DNA from: Oscillibacter sp. CAG:241
GTDB taxonomy: Bacteria; Bacillota; Clostridia; Oscillospirales; Oscillospiraceae
Assembly: GCA_000435975.1 (NCBI GenBank)
Contig: FR884119.1
Location: forward strand, 23,287-41,790
DNA length: 18,504 bases
Reading direction: 5' to 3'
Shown: in pieces, positions 12,576 to 18,504 of the stretch
How the letters are laid out: each line of letters begins with the position of its first letter
How positions within the stretch are numbered: position 1 is the first letter of the stretch
Position numbers and translations under genes: made by a program
The notes under the pieces: generated by a model
Databases searched by the model: none
The model's input: the letters and a program-made list of their open reading frames with translations, nothing else
What the model was told of the DNA's origin: nothing

Positions 12576-14309
12576 ATGCTGGAATGGATCATTTCCTCTG
12601 CGGTGCTGCTGGCGGCGGTCATCGCCGTGCGATACGCCCTGCGGGGGCGGCTGCGGCCGGGGGTGCAGTACGCCATGTGGGCCATTGTGCTGGTGCGGTT
12701 GCTGGTGCCGGTGAGCTTCGGCAGCGGAGCCTACAGCGCCGGGACCGCCGCTGCAGCGCTGGAGCAGACGCCTGCGGTGCAGGCGGTGCTGACGCCGTCT
12801 ATGGACTATGACGCGGCATACAGCCAGGTAGCCCGGGAATACGCCGGGCGGGGCCTGGATGTATCGGAGCTGGCTCCCCGGCAGCAGCAGGCCATGGACC
12901 GGGAGATCCGGGCCCTGCAGCGGCCCACGGCGGTGCAGGTACTGCAATGGGTGTGGCTGGGCGGTATGGCCGCCATGGCTCTGACCCTAACGGGGACCAA
13001 TCTGCGGCTTTATATCCGTCTGCGGCGCAGCCGCCGGAAGCTGACCCGGGAGGGCCGGATGCCGGTCTATGTGACGGAGGCGGTGGACACCCCGTGCCTG
13101 TTCGGCCTGGTGCGCCCTGCCGTGTACCTGACGCCGGAGGCCGCCGGGGACGATGTGACCCGGCAGCACAGCGTGGCCCACGAGCTGACCCATCTGCGCC
13201 ACGGGGATCATGTGTGGTCGCTGCTGCGGTGCGTGTGCCTGGCAGTACACTGGTACGATCCCCTGGTATGGTGGGCGGCGGTCCTGTCCCGGCGGGACGC
13301 GGAGCTGGCATGTGACGATGCCACCATCCGCCGCCTGGGCGAGGAGCAGCGGGCCGCATATGGCCGGACCCTGGTGCGGATGACCTGCCGCAGGCCTGGA
13401 AATCTGCTGGTAACGGCTACCACCATGACCGATGGGGCCGGGGGGATCCGGGAGCGCATCCGCTGCATTGCGAAGCGCCCACGCACCACCGTGTACACTG
13501 CTGTGGTACTGGTGCTGGTGGTGGCGGCAGCGGCAGGGTGCGCCTTTACCGGTTCCGCCCGGAAGGACGCGCCCAGAACGCCGACGCAGGCCATCAGTCA
13601 GCCGGATAACTCCGGGCGGGAGTCGGATTGGGTGGCTCCGGTACAGGAGCCGTATGAGCCCAGGCCAGGGATGGAGCTGCCGCCGGAGGGGGCCGTCCCG
13701 CTGACCGCCGGGCAATTGGCACAGGTGAACGAATATTGCTGGGCCTGGGTCCAGCTTGCGGATGGCGGGGCGTCGTACCGTCCGATCAACGGCTTTTTCC
13801 GCTGTCACTATGCGGACCCTTCTCAGATCGACCTGTCCTGCGTGCTCAAATATAGCCCGCAGAGGGAGCTGATAAGTGATCCGGCGGAGTATGAGGCGCT
13901 GAAGCAGCTGCCGGGCTGGTACAGGGGGATGGATTCCACTCTGGCAGACAGCCCTACGCCGGTATGGCGTTATTCCGGAGCGACGGTGGACGGTCTGCTG
14001 ACGGAGTATGCCGGTATTACCCGGGCCGACCTGAAGGGCATACAAACGGATGTGCTGCTGTACCGCCCGGAGAACGATGCCTATTACAACTTCACCAGCG
14101 ACGCCGGACCCGGCGAGTTCCACTGTGACCGGGGATACGTCGTGGGTGACCAGGTGCTGCTGTATGACGACAGTGAGTGGCATCTCTTTGACCACAGCGT
14201 CTCTCCGGATGACCCGGCGTATTGTGTGGAGGGCATCGGCCGGGTGCTAACTCTGCACAAGACGGCGGAGGGGCGATACGTCATTTATTCCCTGCTGTCC
14301 CAGAAGTGA
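12576..14309 (+). CDS. BlaR1-like M56 membrane metallopeptidase sensor
   Basis: Membrane zinc peptidase likely to inactivate its partner repressor on ligand sensing. The product is 577 aa. Transmembrane helices lie at about residues 3-18, 32-48 and 122-140. The cytoplasmic M56 domain has HELTH (202-206) with third ligand candidate E243 in RRDAELACDD. A fourth helix at 306-323 leads to an extracytoplasmic domain of about 250 residues. Classic BlaR1 has a serine penicillin-binding domain there (SxxK, SxN, KTG); I find none of these in order. The domain instead starts with a low-complexity linker, then LTAGQLAQVNEYCWAWVQL, INGFFRCHYADP and VEGIGRVL, and I do not recognise it. ATG 12576 has AAAGGAG (12560-12566) nine bases upstream. 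Partner of the BlaI-like gene. Confidence 0.85.
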   Translation: MLEWIISSAVLLAAVIAVRYALRGRLRPGVQYAMWAIVLVRLLVPVSFGSGAYSAGTAAAALEQTPAVQAVLTPSMDYDAAYSQVAREYAGRGLDVSELAPRQQQAMDREIRALQRPTAVQVLQWVWLGGMAAMALTLTGTNLRLYIRLRRSRRKLTREGRMPVYVTEAVDTPCLFGLVRPAVYLTPEAAGDDVTRQHSVAHELTHLRHGDHVWSLLRCVCLAVHWYDPLVWWAAVLSRRDAELACDDATIRRLGEEQRAAYGRTLVRMTCRRPGNLLVTATTMTDGAGGIRERIRCIAKRPRTTVYTAVVLVLVVAAAAGCAFTGSARKDAPRTPTQAISQPDNSGRESDWVAPVQEPYEPRPGMELPPEGAVPLTAGQLAQVNEYCWAWVQLADGGASYRPINGFFRCHYADPSQIDLSCVLKYSPQRELISDPAEYEALKQLPGWYRGMDSTLADSPTPVWRYSGATVDGLLTEYAGITRADLKGIQTDVLLYRPENDAYYNFTSDAGPGEFHCDRGYVVGDQVLLYDDSEWHLFDHSVSPDDPAYCVEGIGRVLTLHKTAEGRYVIYSLLSQK

Positions 14310-14337
14310 GCTATACACCGGGGACGGGATGTATAGC
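14310..14337. repeat. Interrupted palindrome between the M56 gene and degV
   Basis: GCTATACA (14310-14317) and TGTATAGC (14330-14337) form a perfect 8-bp inverted repeat around a 12-nt G-rich loop. It starts at the base after the M56 stop codon. No T-tract follows, so a standard intrinsic terminator is unlikely. It lies ten bases upstream of the degV -35 and may be an operator or an mRNA 3'-end stabiliser. Confidence 0.5.
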
Positions 14338-14346
14338 GGAGAACGT

Positions 14347-14374
14347 TTGACTTTTCCCCTGGATTTGGTATAAT
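14347..14374 (+). promoter_or_regulatory. Sigma-A promoter of degV
   Basis: TTGACT (14347-14352), a 16-bp spacer and a perfect TATAAT (14369-14374), with TGG just before the hexamer (extended -10). Confidence 0.82.
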
Positions 14375-14398
14375 GTACCTATCAAATCCTACCAAATC
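14361..14398. promoter_or_regulatory. Repeated operator-like motif over the degV promoter
   Basis: GATTTGGTA (14362-14370) is inverted exactly as TACCAAATC (14390-14398). A third related copy, TATCAAATCC, lies between them (14380-14389), and GGATTTG/CAAATCC gives a second inverted pair. The first arm overlaps the -10, so a bound protein would block transcription. The motif resembles the ATTTGA...TCAAAT theme of FabT-like fatty-acid repressors, which would suit the gene, but that is inference. Confidence 0.55.
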
Positions 14399-14414
14399 GA
14401 AAGGGAGAGGGAAT

Positions 14415-15311
14415 ATGGAACGGAACTTTGTGCTGAGCTGCTGCTCCACGGTGGACCTGCCGTATGCGTATATGGCACGGCGGGATATTCCCGTGCTGTT
14501 TTACCACTATGTTGTCAACGACCAGGAGTATGTGGACGATATGGGCCGTGACCCGGCGGCGCTGCCCCGGTTTTACGGGTTCCTGAAGGAGGGCAAGCTG
14601 CCCCAGACCTCTCAGGTCAACGTGGCAGCGTACCTGGACTTCTTTGAGGAGCAGCTGAAAAAGGGCGATCTGCTGCATATTGCCTTTACCTCCGGCCAGT
14701 CCGGCTCCGTTCACAACGCGATGACCGCAGGGAAGCTGCTGCAGGAGAAGTATCCCGACAAGAAGATCGTGGTCATCGATTCCCTGTGTTCCTCCTCGGG
14801 CTATGGCCTGCTGGTGGATACGGCGGCGGACATGCGGGACAGCGGGGCCACTCTGGAGGAAACCGCTCAGTGGGTGCTGGACAACCGCAACAAGGTGCAC
14901 CACCAGTTCTTCTCCTCCGACATGACCCAGTTCCGCCGTACAGGCCGGGTGTCCGGCGCGGCGGCCATGGTGGCCACCATTATGAACATCTGCCCCATTA
15001 TGCGGCTGGATGACAAGGGGGCCATCAAGGCCTATGGCAAGGTCCGGGGCAAGAAGAAGGCCGTGGAGACCACGGTGAACGCCATGGAGGAGCACGCCCA
15101 GGGCGGCAGGGACTATGACCAGAAATGCTTCGTGTGCCATTCTCAGTGTCCGGAGGACGCCCGGATGCTTATTGACGCCCTGGAGGAGCGCTTCCCCAAG
15201 CTGAAGGGCAAGATCCGCCTGTGCGACATCGGCACCATCATCGGGTCCCACAGCGGCCCCGGCACCGTGGCGGTATTCTTCATGGGTGACGAGCGGCCGG
15301 CCATGGACTGA
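14415..15311 (+). CDS. DegV family fatty-acid-binding protein (FakB-like)
   Basis: Cytosolic carrier that holds a fatty acid in its pocket; FakB members present it to the kinase FakA for phosphorylation before phospholipid synthesis. The product is 298 aa, normal for the family. CSTVDLP opens the protein. The fold signatures are TSQVNVAAYLDFFEEQLKKG, the fatty-acid-binding loop FTSGQSGSVHNA, VVIDSLCSSSGYG, the FFSSDMTQFRRTGRVSG region and C-terminal IGSHSGPGTVAVFF. ATG 14415 is preceded by GGGAG/AGAGG (14403-14410). An in-frame ATG at 14373 overlaps the -10 and is not usable. Monocistronic, between its promoter and a terminator at 15322-15358. No FakA-like DAK-domain gene lies in the window. 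Which fatty acid is bound cannot be told. Confidence 0.92.
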   Translation: MERNFVLSCCSTVDLPYAYMARRDIPVLFYHYVVNDQEYVDDMGRDPAALPRFYGFLKEGKLPQTSQVNVAAYLDFFEEQLKKGDLLHIAFTSGQSGSVHNAMTAGKLLQEKYPDKKIVVIDSLCSSSGYGLLVDTAADMRDSGATLEETAQWVLDNRNKVHHQFFSSDMTQFRRTGRVSGAAAMVATIMNICPIMRLDDKGAIKAYGKVRGKKKAVETTVNAMEEHAQGGRDYDQKCFVCHSQCPEDARMLIDALEERFPKLKGKIRLCDIGTIIGSHSGPGTVAVFFMGDERPAMD

Positions 15312-15317
15312 ACATCA

Positions 15318-15497
15318 TCATAAAAGAGAGTATCTGGTTTTTCGGGTACTCTCTTTTTGCATACAAAATGAGGACAAAAATTTATATATCCAAAAGCCAT
15401 CCGGTCCTCCATACTGACTGATGATAAACGCCGCCAGCTTGGGGTTGGGGTTGGCGATGCGCACGGGATATTGCAGCTTTTTTTCATAAACAAACAT
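15318..15497 (-). pseudogene. cotJC: Truncated cotJC remnant (manganese-catalase-like spore coat protein)
   Basis: The frame begins MFVYEKKLQYPVRI, followed by ANPNPKLAAFIISQYGGPDG, which is the N-terminus of CotJC (family form MWVYEKKLQYPVKI...ISQYGGPDGELGA). The match stops abruptly after residue 34, near base 15396. The remaining 25 codons (FWIYKFLSSFCMQ and on) are unrelated and run into the degV terminator, ending at TGA 15318-15320. Full CotJC is about 190 residues and carries the metal ligands, all of which are missing. The ATG overlaps the CotJAB stop as TGATG and keeps its AAGGAGG, so it may still be translated as a 59-residue peptide. A deletion is the simplest explanation. Confidence 0.82.
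15322..15358. terminator. Terminator of degV, probably bidirectional
   Basis: AAAAGAGAGTA (15322-15332) pairs with TACTCTCTTTT (15347-15357), loop of 14 bases, with T's on the + strand. Read on the other strand the same A/T arms give CTCTCTTTTAT. It overlaps the 3' end of the cotJC remnant. Confidence 0.88.
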
Positions 15498-15955
15498 CAG
15501 TCCGAACCTCCTTCATCCCAGGGCCACGGGTCGTTGAGCCACTTGTAGCCGCCCTCCGTGACGGCGGTCTGGGTCAGGGGACCGTACTGCTCCTGATACC
15601 GGGCCCGGCCCTCTTTGGCCAGGGCGATATACTTCCAGTACAGGTCCAGAACCTCCTTGTCGTCCGCGTGGGTCACCAGATACAGGCCCAGCTCGTCGAT
15701 GGCAAAGTCCAGCGCCATCAGCTCGGAAAGGGCACTGTTGGCCGCCGGAAACCGGCTGCGCAGCTCTTTGTGAAATGGCAGGTCCAACCCCGGAAACAGC
15801 GTGCCCTGCTGGAGAGCCTCCCGCTGGTCATACCGGGGCGGGTCCTGCTGCTGCATGGCTACAAACGGAAACGCTAACGCCCCGCAGCTGCCGGGCAAAT
15901 TCCCTTGCCCCTGCCGGCAAGCGCCTGGAGATGAATTGTTTTTTTCTGTGTACAA
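15497..15955 (-). CDS. cotJAB: CotJA-CotJB spore coat fusion protein
   Basis: Spore coat/inner-coat proteins normally made as separate CotJA and CotJB are joined here in one frame of 152 aa. Residues about 26-61 match CotJA (LAFPFVAMQQQDPPRYDQREALQQG and TLFPGLDLPF). Residues about 74-152 match CotJB (LSELMALDFAIDELGLYLVTH, YGPLTQ, NDPWPW). I start at TTG 15953-15955, because AAGGAGG (15964-15970) lies exactly eight bases upstream. The in-frame ATG at 15971-15973 has no ribosome binding site, and the AAGGAGG would fall inside its own codons. Its stop overlaps the ATG of the cotJC remnant (TGATG). Expected to be made in the mother cell; a CATATACT at about 16013-16020 on the reverse strand resembles a sigma-E -10, but I see no matching -35. 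Confidence 0.85.
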   Translation of the reverse strand: MYTEKNNSSPGACRQGQGNLPGSCGALAFPFVAMQQQDPPRYDQREALQQGTLFPGLDLPFHKELRSRFPAANSALSELMALDFAIDELGLYLVTHADDKEVLDLYWKYIALAKEGRARYQEQYGPLTQTAVTEGGYKWLNDPWPWDEGGSD

Positions 15956-16124
15956 GGGGAATACCTCCTTCATGATTCATGAGCACAGCCCCCGATTGAG
16001 GGCTCAACCCAGTATATGACTCCCCGTCTTTGTGGGAAACGGGGGGGATTCCCATTTGCCGAAAAATGTGATATGGTATAAATGAATCCTCCGGCTCATA
16101 CGGTGTGGCGGAGGGGGTGCGGAG

Positions 16125-16844
16125 ATGATCGTGTTGCTTCGGCGGCGATATGTGATGGCGGCAGCGGTGACGCTCCTGGCGGCGGCAGCTGCGGCTGCCC
16201 TGTGGGCCGGACCGTCTGTCCGGCCCGCCATGGCCGGAACAGGCCGGCAGACCATAGTGCTGGATGCCGGACACGGCGGCGAGGACGGCGGCGCGGTATC
16301 CCGGGACGGTGTGGCGGAGAGCAGCGTCAATCTGGCCATCACGCGAAAGCTGCGAGATGTTTTCCTGTTCCTGGGCCGGGACACCGTGCTGACCCGGGAG
16401 GGAGAGGAGGCCATCTATTCTCCGGACTGCGTTACCCTGCGGGAGAAGAAGGTGTCGGACCTGAAAAACCGGGTGGCCCTGATCAACCAGCAGTCCGGGG
16501 CTGTGCTCATCAGCATCCATCAGAACAGCATGCCGGACCATCCGTCGGTCCACGGGGCCCAGGTGTTTTACAACGCCGTTTCTCCCGGCGGCGAACTGGG
16601 CATGACGGTGCAGGGAGCCTTGAACGGCGCGGTGAATGCCGGAAACGAAAAGAACGCCAGGGCCATAGACAGCACCATCTATCTGATGAAAAATGTGCGC
16701 TGCCCCGCGATTCTCATCGAGTGCGGGTTTCTGTCCAACCCGGCGGAGACCCAGCTGCTTTTAACGGACGAATATCAGGTGAAGCTGGCGGCGTGCATCG
16801 CCGCCGGGCTTCTGCAATATCACACAGAGGGAGCGAAAGCATGA
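16125..16844 (+). CDS. cwlD: N-acetylmuramoyl-L-alanine amidase CwlD
   Basis: Amidase_3 zinc enzyme that removes the stem peptide from muramic acid, the first step to muramic-delta-lactam in spore cortex. The product is 239 aa, near the Bacillus length. A basic start and one hydrophobic helix (VMAAAVTLLAAAAAAALWAG, residues 10-29) form a signal anchor or signal peptide. Zinc ligands are H50 (LDAGHGG), E65 (VAESSVNL) and H132 (ISIHQNS); catalytic glutamate E199 is in LIECGFLSN. ATG 16125 has AGGGGG (16112-16117) seven bases upstream. Its stop overlaps the radA ATG as ATGA, so the two are co-translated. The pairing of cwlD with radA is unusual functionally but is only an operon observation. The upstream region shares 170 bases with the divergent cotJ gene and has no clear sigma-A promoter. 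Confidence 0.93.
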   Translation: MIVLLRRRYVMAAAVTLLAAAAAAALWAGPSVRPAMAGTGRQTIVLDAGHGGEDGGAVSRDGVAESSVNLAITRKLRDVFLFLGRDTVLTREGEEAIYSPDCVTLREKKVSDLKNRVALINQQSGAVLISIHQNSMPDHPSVHGAQVFYNAVSPGGELGMTVQGALNGAVNAGNEKNARAIDSTIYLMKNVRCPAILIECGFLSNPAETQLLLTDEYQVKLAACIAAGLLQYHTEGAKA

Positions 16845-18202
16845 AAACAAAGACCGTTTTTTACTGCACCGAGTGCGGCAACGAGACCCCCAAGTGGGCC
16901 GGACGCTGCCCGGCCTGCGGCGCATGGAACAGTATCGTGGAGCAGACGGATAAGCCGGTGAAGTCCGGAAGAAAGCCCGCGTCTGCCAGAGCGGTAAAGC
17001 CGGTACCCATCATGGATATCGGTACCGCTGACGAGATCCGGTTTTCTACCGGCATGGGGGAGCTGGACCGGGTGCTGGGCGGCGGCGCGGTGAAGGGCTC
17101 CCTGGTGCTGGTGGGCGGCGCGCCGGGTATCGGCAAGTCCACACTGATGCTGCAAATTTGCAAGAAGCTGGGGGAATTTTCCAAGGTTCTGTATGTTTCC
17201 GGCGAGGAATCCGCCCATCAGCTGAAGCTGCGGGCCCAGCGGCTGGACGTGGAGAGTGAAAACCTGTATGTCCTGTCGGAAACGTGTCTGGGCAATATCC
17301 TGGAGTGCGTCCAAAGTGAGCAGCCGGATGTGCTGATCGTGGACTCCATCCAGACCTTATACAACGAGGACCTGGATTCCCCGGCCGGAGGGGTGGGACA
17401 GGTGAAGGACTGCACCATGGCCCTGATGCAGCTGGCCAAGGGCCAGGGGGTCACGGTATTCGTCATTGGCCATGTGAACAAGGAGGGGTCCATTGCCGGG
17501 CCCAAGGTCCTGGAGCACATGGTGGACTGCGTGCTGTATTTCGAGGGGGATCAGCACATGACGTACCGCATTCTTCGGGCGGCAAAAAACCGCTTCGGCG
17601 CCACCAACGAGATCGGCGTGTTTGAAATGATGGACCGGGGCCTGCGGGAGGTGGAAAACCCCTCAGAGATGCTGCTGTCCGGCCGTCCCAAGGACGCGCC
17701 CGGCACCTGCGTCACCTGCGCCATGGAGGGGGCCCGGCCTGTGCTGGCGGAGGTTCAGGCTCTGATCGCACCGGCCAGCGCCTCCAATCCCCGGCGCATG
17801 AGCAACGGCTTTGACTACAACCGGGCGGCCATGCTGCTGGCGGTGCTGGAAAAGCGGGGCGGGCTGAAGGTGTCCCAGTGCGATGCGTATCTGAACATCA
17901 TCGGCGGGCTGACCCTGGAGGAACCGGCGGCGGACCTGGCGGCGGTAGTGGCCATCGCCTCCAGCTATCTGGACAAGCCGGTGCCGGACCATATGGCGGC
18001 CATCGGCGAGGTGGGGCTCTCCGGCGAGATCCGCTCCATCAGCCATCTGGAGCAGCGGCTGACGGAGGTGCACCGGCTGGGCTTCACCCAGTGCATGGTC
18101 CCGGCCCGGCGGGCCCGGGAGATCAAGCCCCTGCCGGGGCTGGAGCTGCTGCCGGTGCAGAATATTTCCCAGGCGCTGCGGCTGCTGGTGGGCCAAAGGT
18201 GA
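16841..18202 (+). CDS. radA: DNA repair/recombination protein RadA (Sms)
   Basis: RecA-related hexameric ATPase that drives branch migration in homologous recombination. The product is 453 aa, typical. Zinc finger C9-C12-C23-C26 (YCTECGN...CPACGAW). Walker A is GGAPGIGKST (92-101), Walker B VLIVDSIQ (164-171). The RadA-specific KNRFG motif is at 249-253, followed by the Lon-protease-like domain about 275-453 with SLVD-type segments (AAIGEVGLSGEIRSI). All motifs are intact. ATG 16841 overlaps the cwlD stop, with GGGAG (16829-16833) seven bases upstream. Ends at TGA 18200-18202. Confidence 0.97.
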   Translation: MKTKTVFYCTECGNETPKWAGRCPACGAWNSIVEQTDKPVKSGRKPASARAVKPVPIMDIGTADEIRFSTGMGELDRVLGGGAVKGSLVLVGGAPGIGKSTLMLQICKKLGEFSKVLYVSGEESAHQLKLRAQRLDVESENLYVLSETCLGNILECVQSEQPDVLIVDSIQTLYNEDLDSPAGGVGQVKDCTMALMQLAKGQGVTVFVIGHVNKEGSIAGPKVLEHMVDCVLYFEGDQHMTYRILRAAKNRFGATNEIGVFEMMDRGLREVENPSEMLLSGRPKDAPGTCVTCAMEGARPVLAEVQALIAPASASNPRRMSNGFDYNRAAMLLAVLEKRGGLKVSQCDAYLNIIGGLTLEEPAADLAAVVAIASSYLDKPVPDHMAAIGEVGLSGEIRSISHLEQRLTEVHRLGFTQCMVPARRAREIKPLPGLELLPVQNISQALRLLVGQR

Positions 18203-18267
18203 GCAAGTATTTTCCGACGGATGAAGGCGTATTTAACACGTATTTGATGAAATATAAGATTTTTTTA

Positions 18268-18287
18268 CAAGAAAGGCTTGCTTTTTT
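18268..18287 (+). terminator. Weak candidate terminator after radA
   Basis: CAAG (18268-18271) and CTTG (18277-18280) form a short stem followed by six T's (18282-18287). AGCAAG at the radA stop (18202-18207) could pair with CTTGCT (18277-18282) as a longer-range alternative. The stem is too short for confidence. Confidence 0.3.
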
Positions 18288-18309
18288 CATAGAATACCAG
18301 ACACCTGTC

Positions 18310-18338
18310 TTGACAATTTGCACGCATAGGTCTATGCT
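18310..18338 (+). promoter_or_regulatory. Promoter of the gene at 18400, with a dyad over the -10
   Basis: A perfect TTGACA (18310-18315), a 17-bp spacer and TATGCT (18333-18338). GCATAG-GT-CTATGC (18324-18337) is a perfect 6-bp inverted repeat overlapping the -10, a possible operator. Confidence 0.7.
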
Positions 18339-18356
18339 GTGAATGCGAAAAACCCT

Positions 18357-18373
18357 CCGCCGCAGTCCGGCGG
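18357..18373. other. Leader hairpin upstream of the last gene
   Basis: CCGCCG (18357-18362) pairs with CGGCGG (18368-18373), with a further wobble-extended base of the stem. On the reverse strand the stem is followed by AGGGTTTTTCGC, so it could end leftward transcription; on the + strand it is a 5' leader structure. Confidence 0.45.
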
Positions 18374-18399
18374 GGCGTGCAGAAAGGAGACTTTCCTTT

Positions 18400-18504
18400 A
18401 TGGTTGAATGGACAGATCTGCCGGAAGGCGTATTGGAGGACATGAAACGCTACATCTCCTACGCCTGGCCGCCGGGCCGCATTGCCCAGCTGCTGAACCG
18501 GTCC
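18400..18504 (+). CDS. Unrecognised protein, N-terminal 35 codons
   Basis: The frame opens at ATG 18400, with AAAGGAG (18383-18389) ten bases upstream, and stays open to the window end. The visible sequence is MVEWTDLPEGVLEDMKRYIS, then YAWPPGRIAQLLNRS. It is not hydrophobic, shows no signal peptide, and I do not recognise a family. It has its own promoter and leader hairpin, so it is not part of the cwlD-radA unit. The C-terminus lies outside the window. Confidence 0.6.
   Translation, partial: MVEWTDLPEGVLEDMKRYISYAWPPGRIAQLLNRS

Noticed and set aside
15143..15493. Open frame of 116 codons on the - strand from a TTG
   Set aside because: Out of frame with the cotJC remnant and antisense to the degV end; it has no ribosome binding site of its own.
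16022..16060. Short inverted repeats (CCCCGT/ACGGGG and GGGAA/TTCCC) between cotJ and cwlD
   Set aside because: Short, overlapping G/C-run pairings of a kind expected by chance in this composition; not assigned a role.
16076..16104. Possible sigma-E promoter of cwlD (GTATAAA, 14 bp, CATACGGT)
   Set aside because: The -35 matches poorly and the start would leave the ribosome binding site at the very 5' end of the mRNA.
16082..16840. N-terminal extension of RadA to 706 residues
   Set aside because: The extra frame is a shadow of cwlD; the zinc finger starts at the ATG at 16841, which has a good ribosome binding site.

Overview
The window is GC-rich DNA from what looks like an anaerobic, endospore-forming, butyrate-producing member of the Clostridia, probably Oscillospiraceae (Oscillibacter/Flavonifractor-like). 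The grounds are a pyruvate:ferredoxin oxidoreductase, a butyryl-CoA:acetate-type CoA-transferase, the sporulation genes yunB, cwlD and cotJ, class B sortase, bacterial type A RNase P RNA, strong AAGGAGG-type ribosome binding sites and clear sigma-A promoters. The genus is inference. I see no CRISPR array, tRNA, rRNA or insertion sequence. Genes are tightly packed, and the long open frames opposite real genes are by-products of high GC.

Layout. 1-1493 (-): N-terminal part of nifJ, with its own promoter and a candidate Rex site. 1726-5835 (-): a cell-wall/sporulation/DNA-repair operon, murD-yunB-ligA, driven by a promoter at 5878-5906 and ended by a strong terminator at 1651-1691. 5961-6300 (+): rnpB, transcribed divergently from murD. 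6368-6889 (+): a GNAT acetyltransferase. 6959-8308 (+): the butyrate-forming CoA-transferase. 8368-9159 (-): class B sortase. 9268-9894 (+): a HAD phosphatase; these last two have promoters that share one palindromic -35 hexamer.

9938-11759 (-): a two-gene operon pairing an apparently dead orotidine-5'-phosphate decarboxylase homologue with a histidine-phosphatase/GNAT fusion. This is the least explained unit in the window. 11892-12071 (+): a small membrane protein. 12182-14309 (+): a BlaI/BlaR1-like regulatory pair with a duplicated operator, whose sensor domain is not recognisably penicillin-binding. 14415-15311 (+): DegV/FakB-like fatty-acid-binding protein under a promoter covered by inverted repeats. 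15318-15955 (-): a remodelled cotJ spore-coat operon, with CotJA fused to CotJB and CotJC cut down to about 34 recognisable codons. 16125-18202 (+): cwlD-radA, overlapping by ATGA. 18400-end (+): start of an unrecognised gene behind its own promoter.

Functionally, PFOR and the CoA-transferase are the entry and exit of the pyruvate-to-butyrate route and may share redox control. MurD, CwlD, YunB and CotJ belong to the cell wall, spore cortex and spore coat. LigA and RadA are replication and recombination housekeeping. The BlaI/BlaR1-like pair looks like a self-contained envelope-stress or ligand sensor. Most of the window is ordinary chromosomal backbone; the unusual parts are the OMPDC-like pseudoenzyme operon, the broken and fused cotJ locus and several compact promoter architectures.
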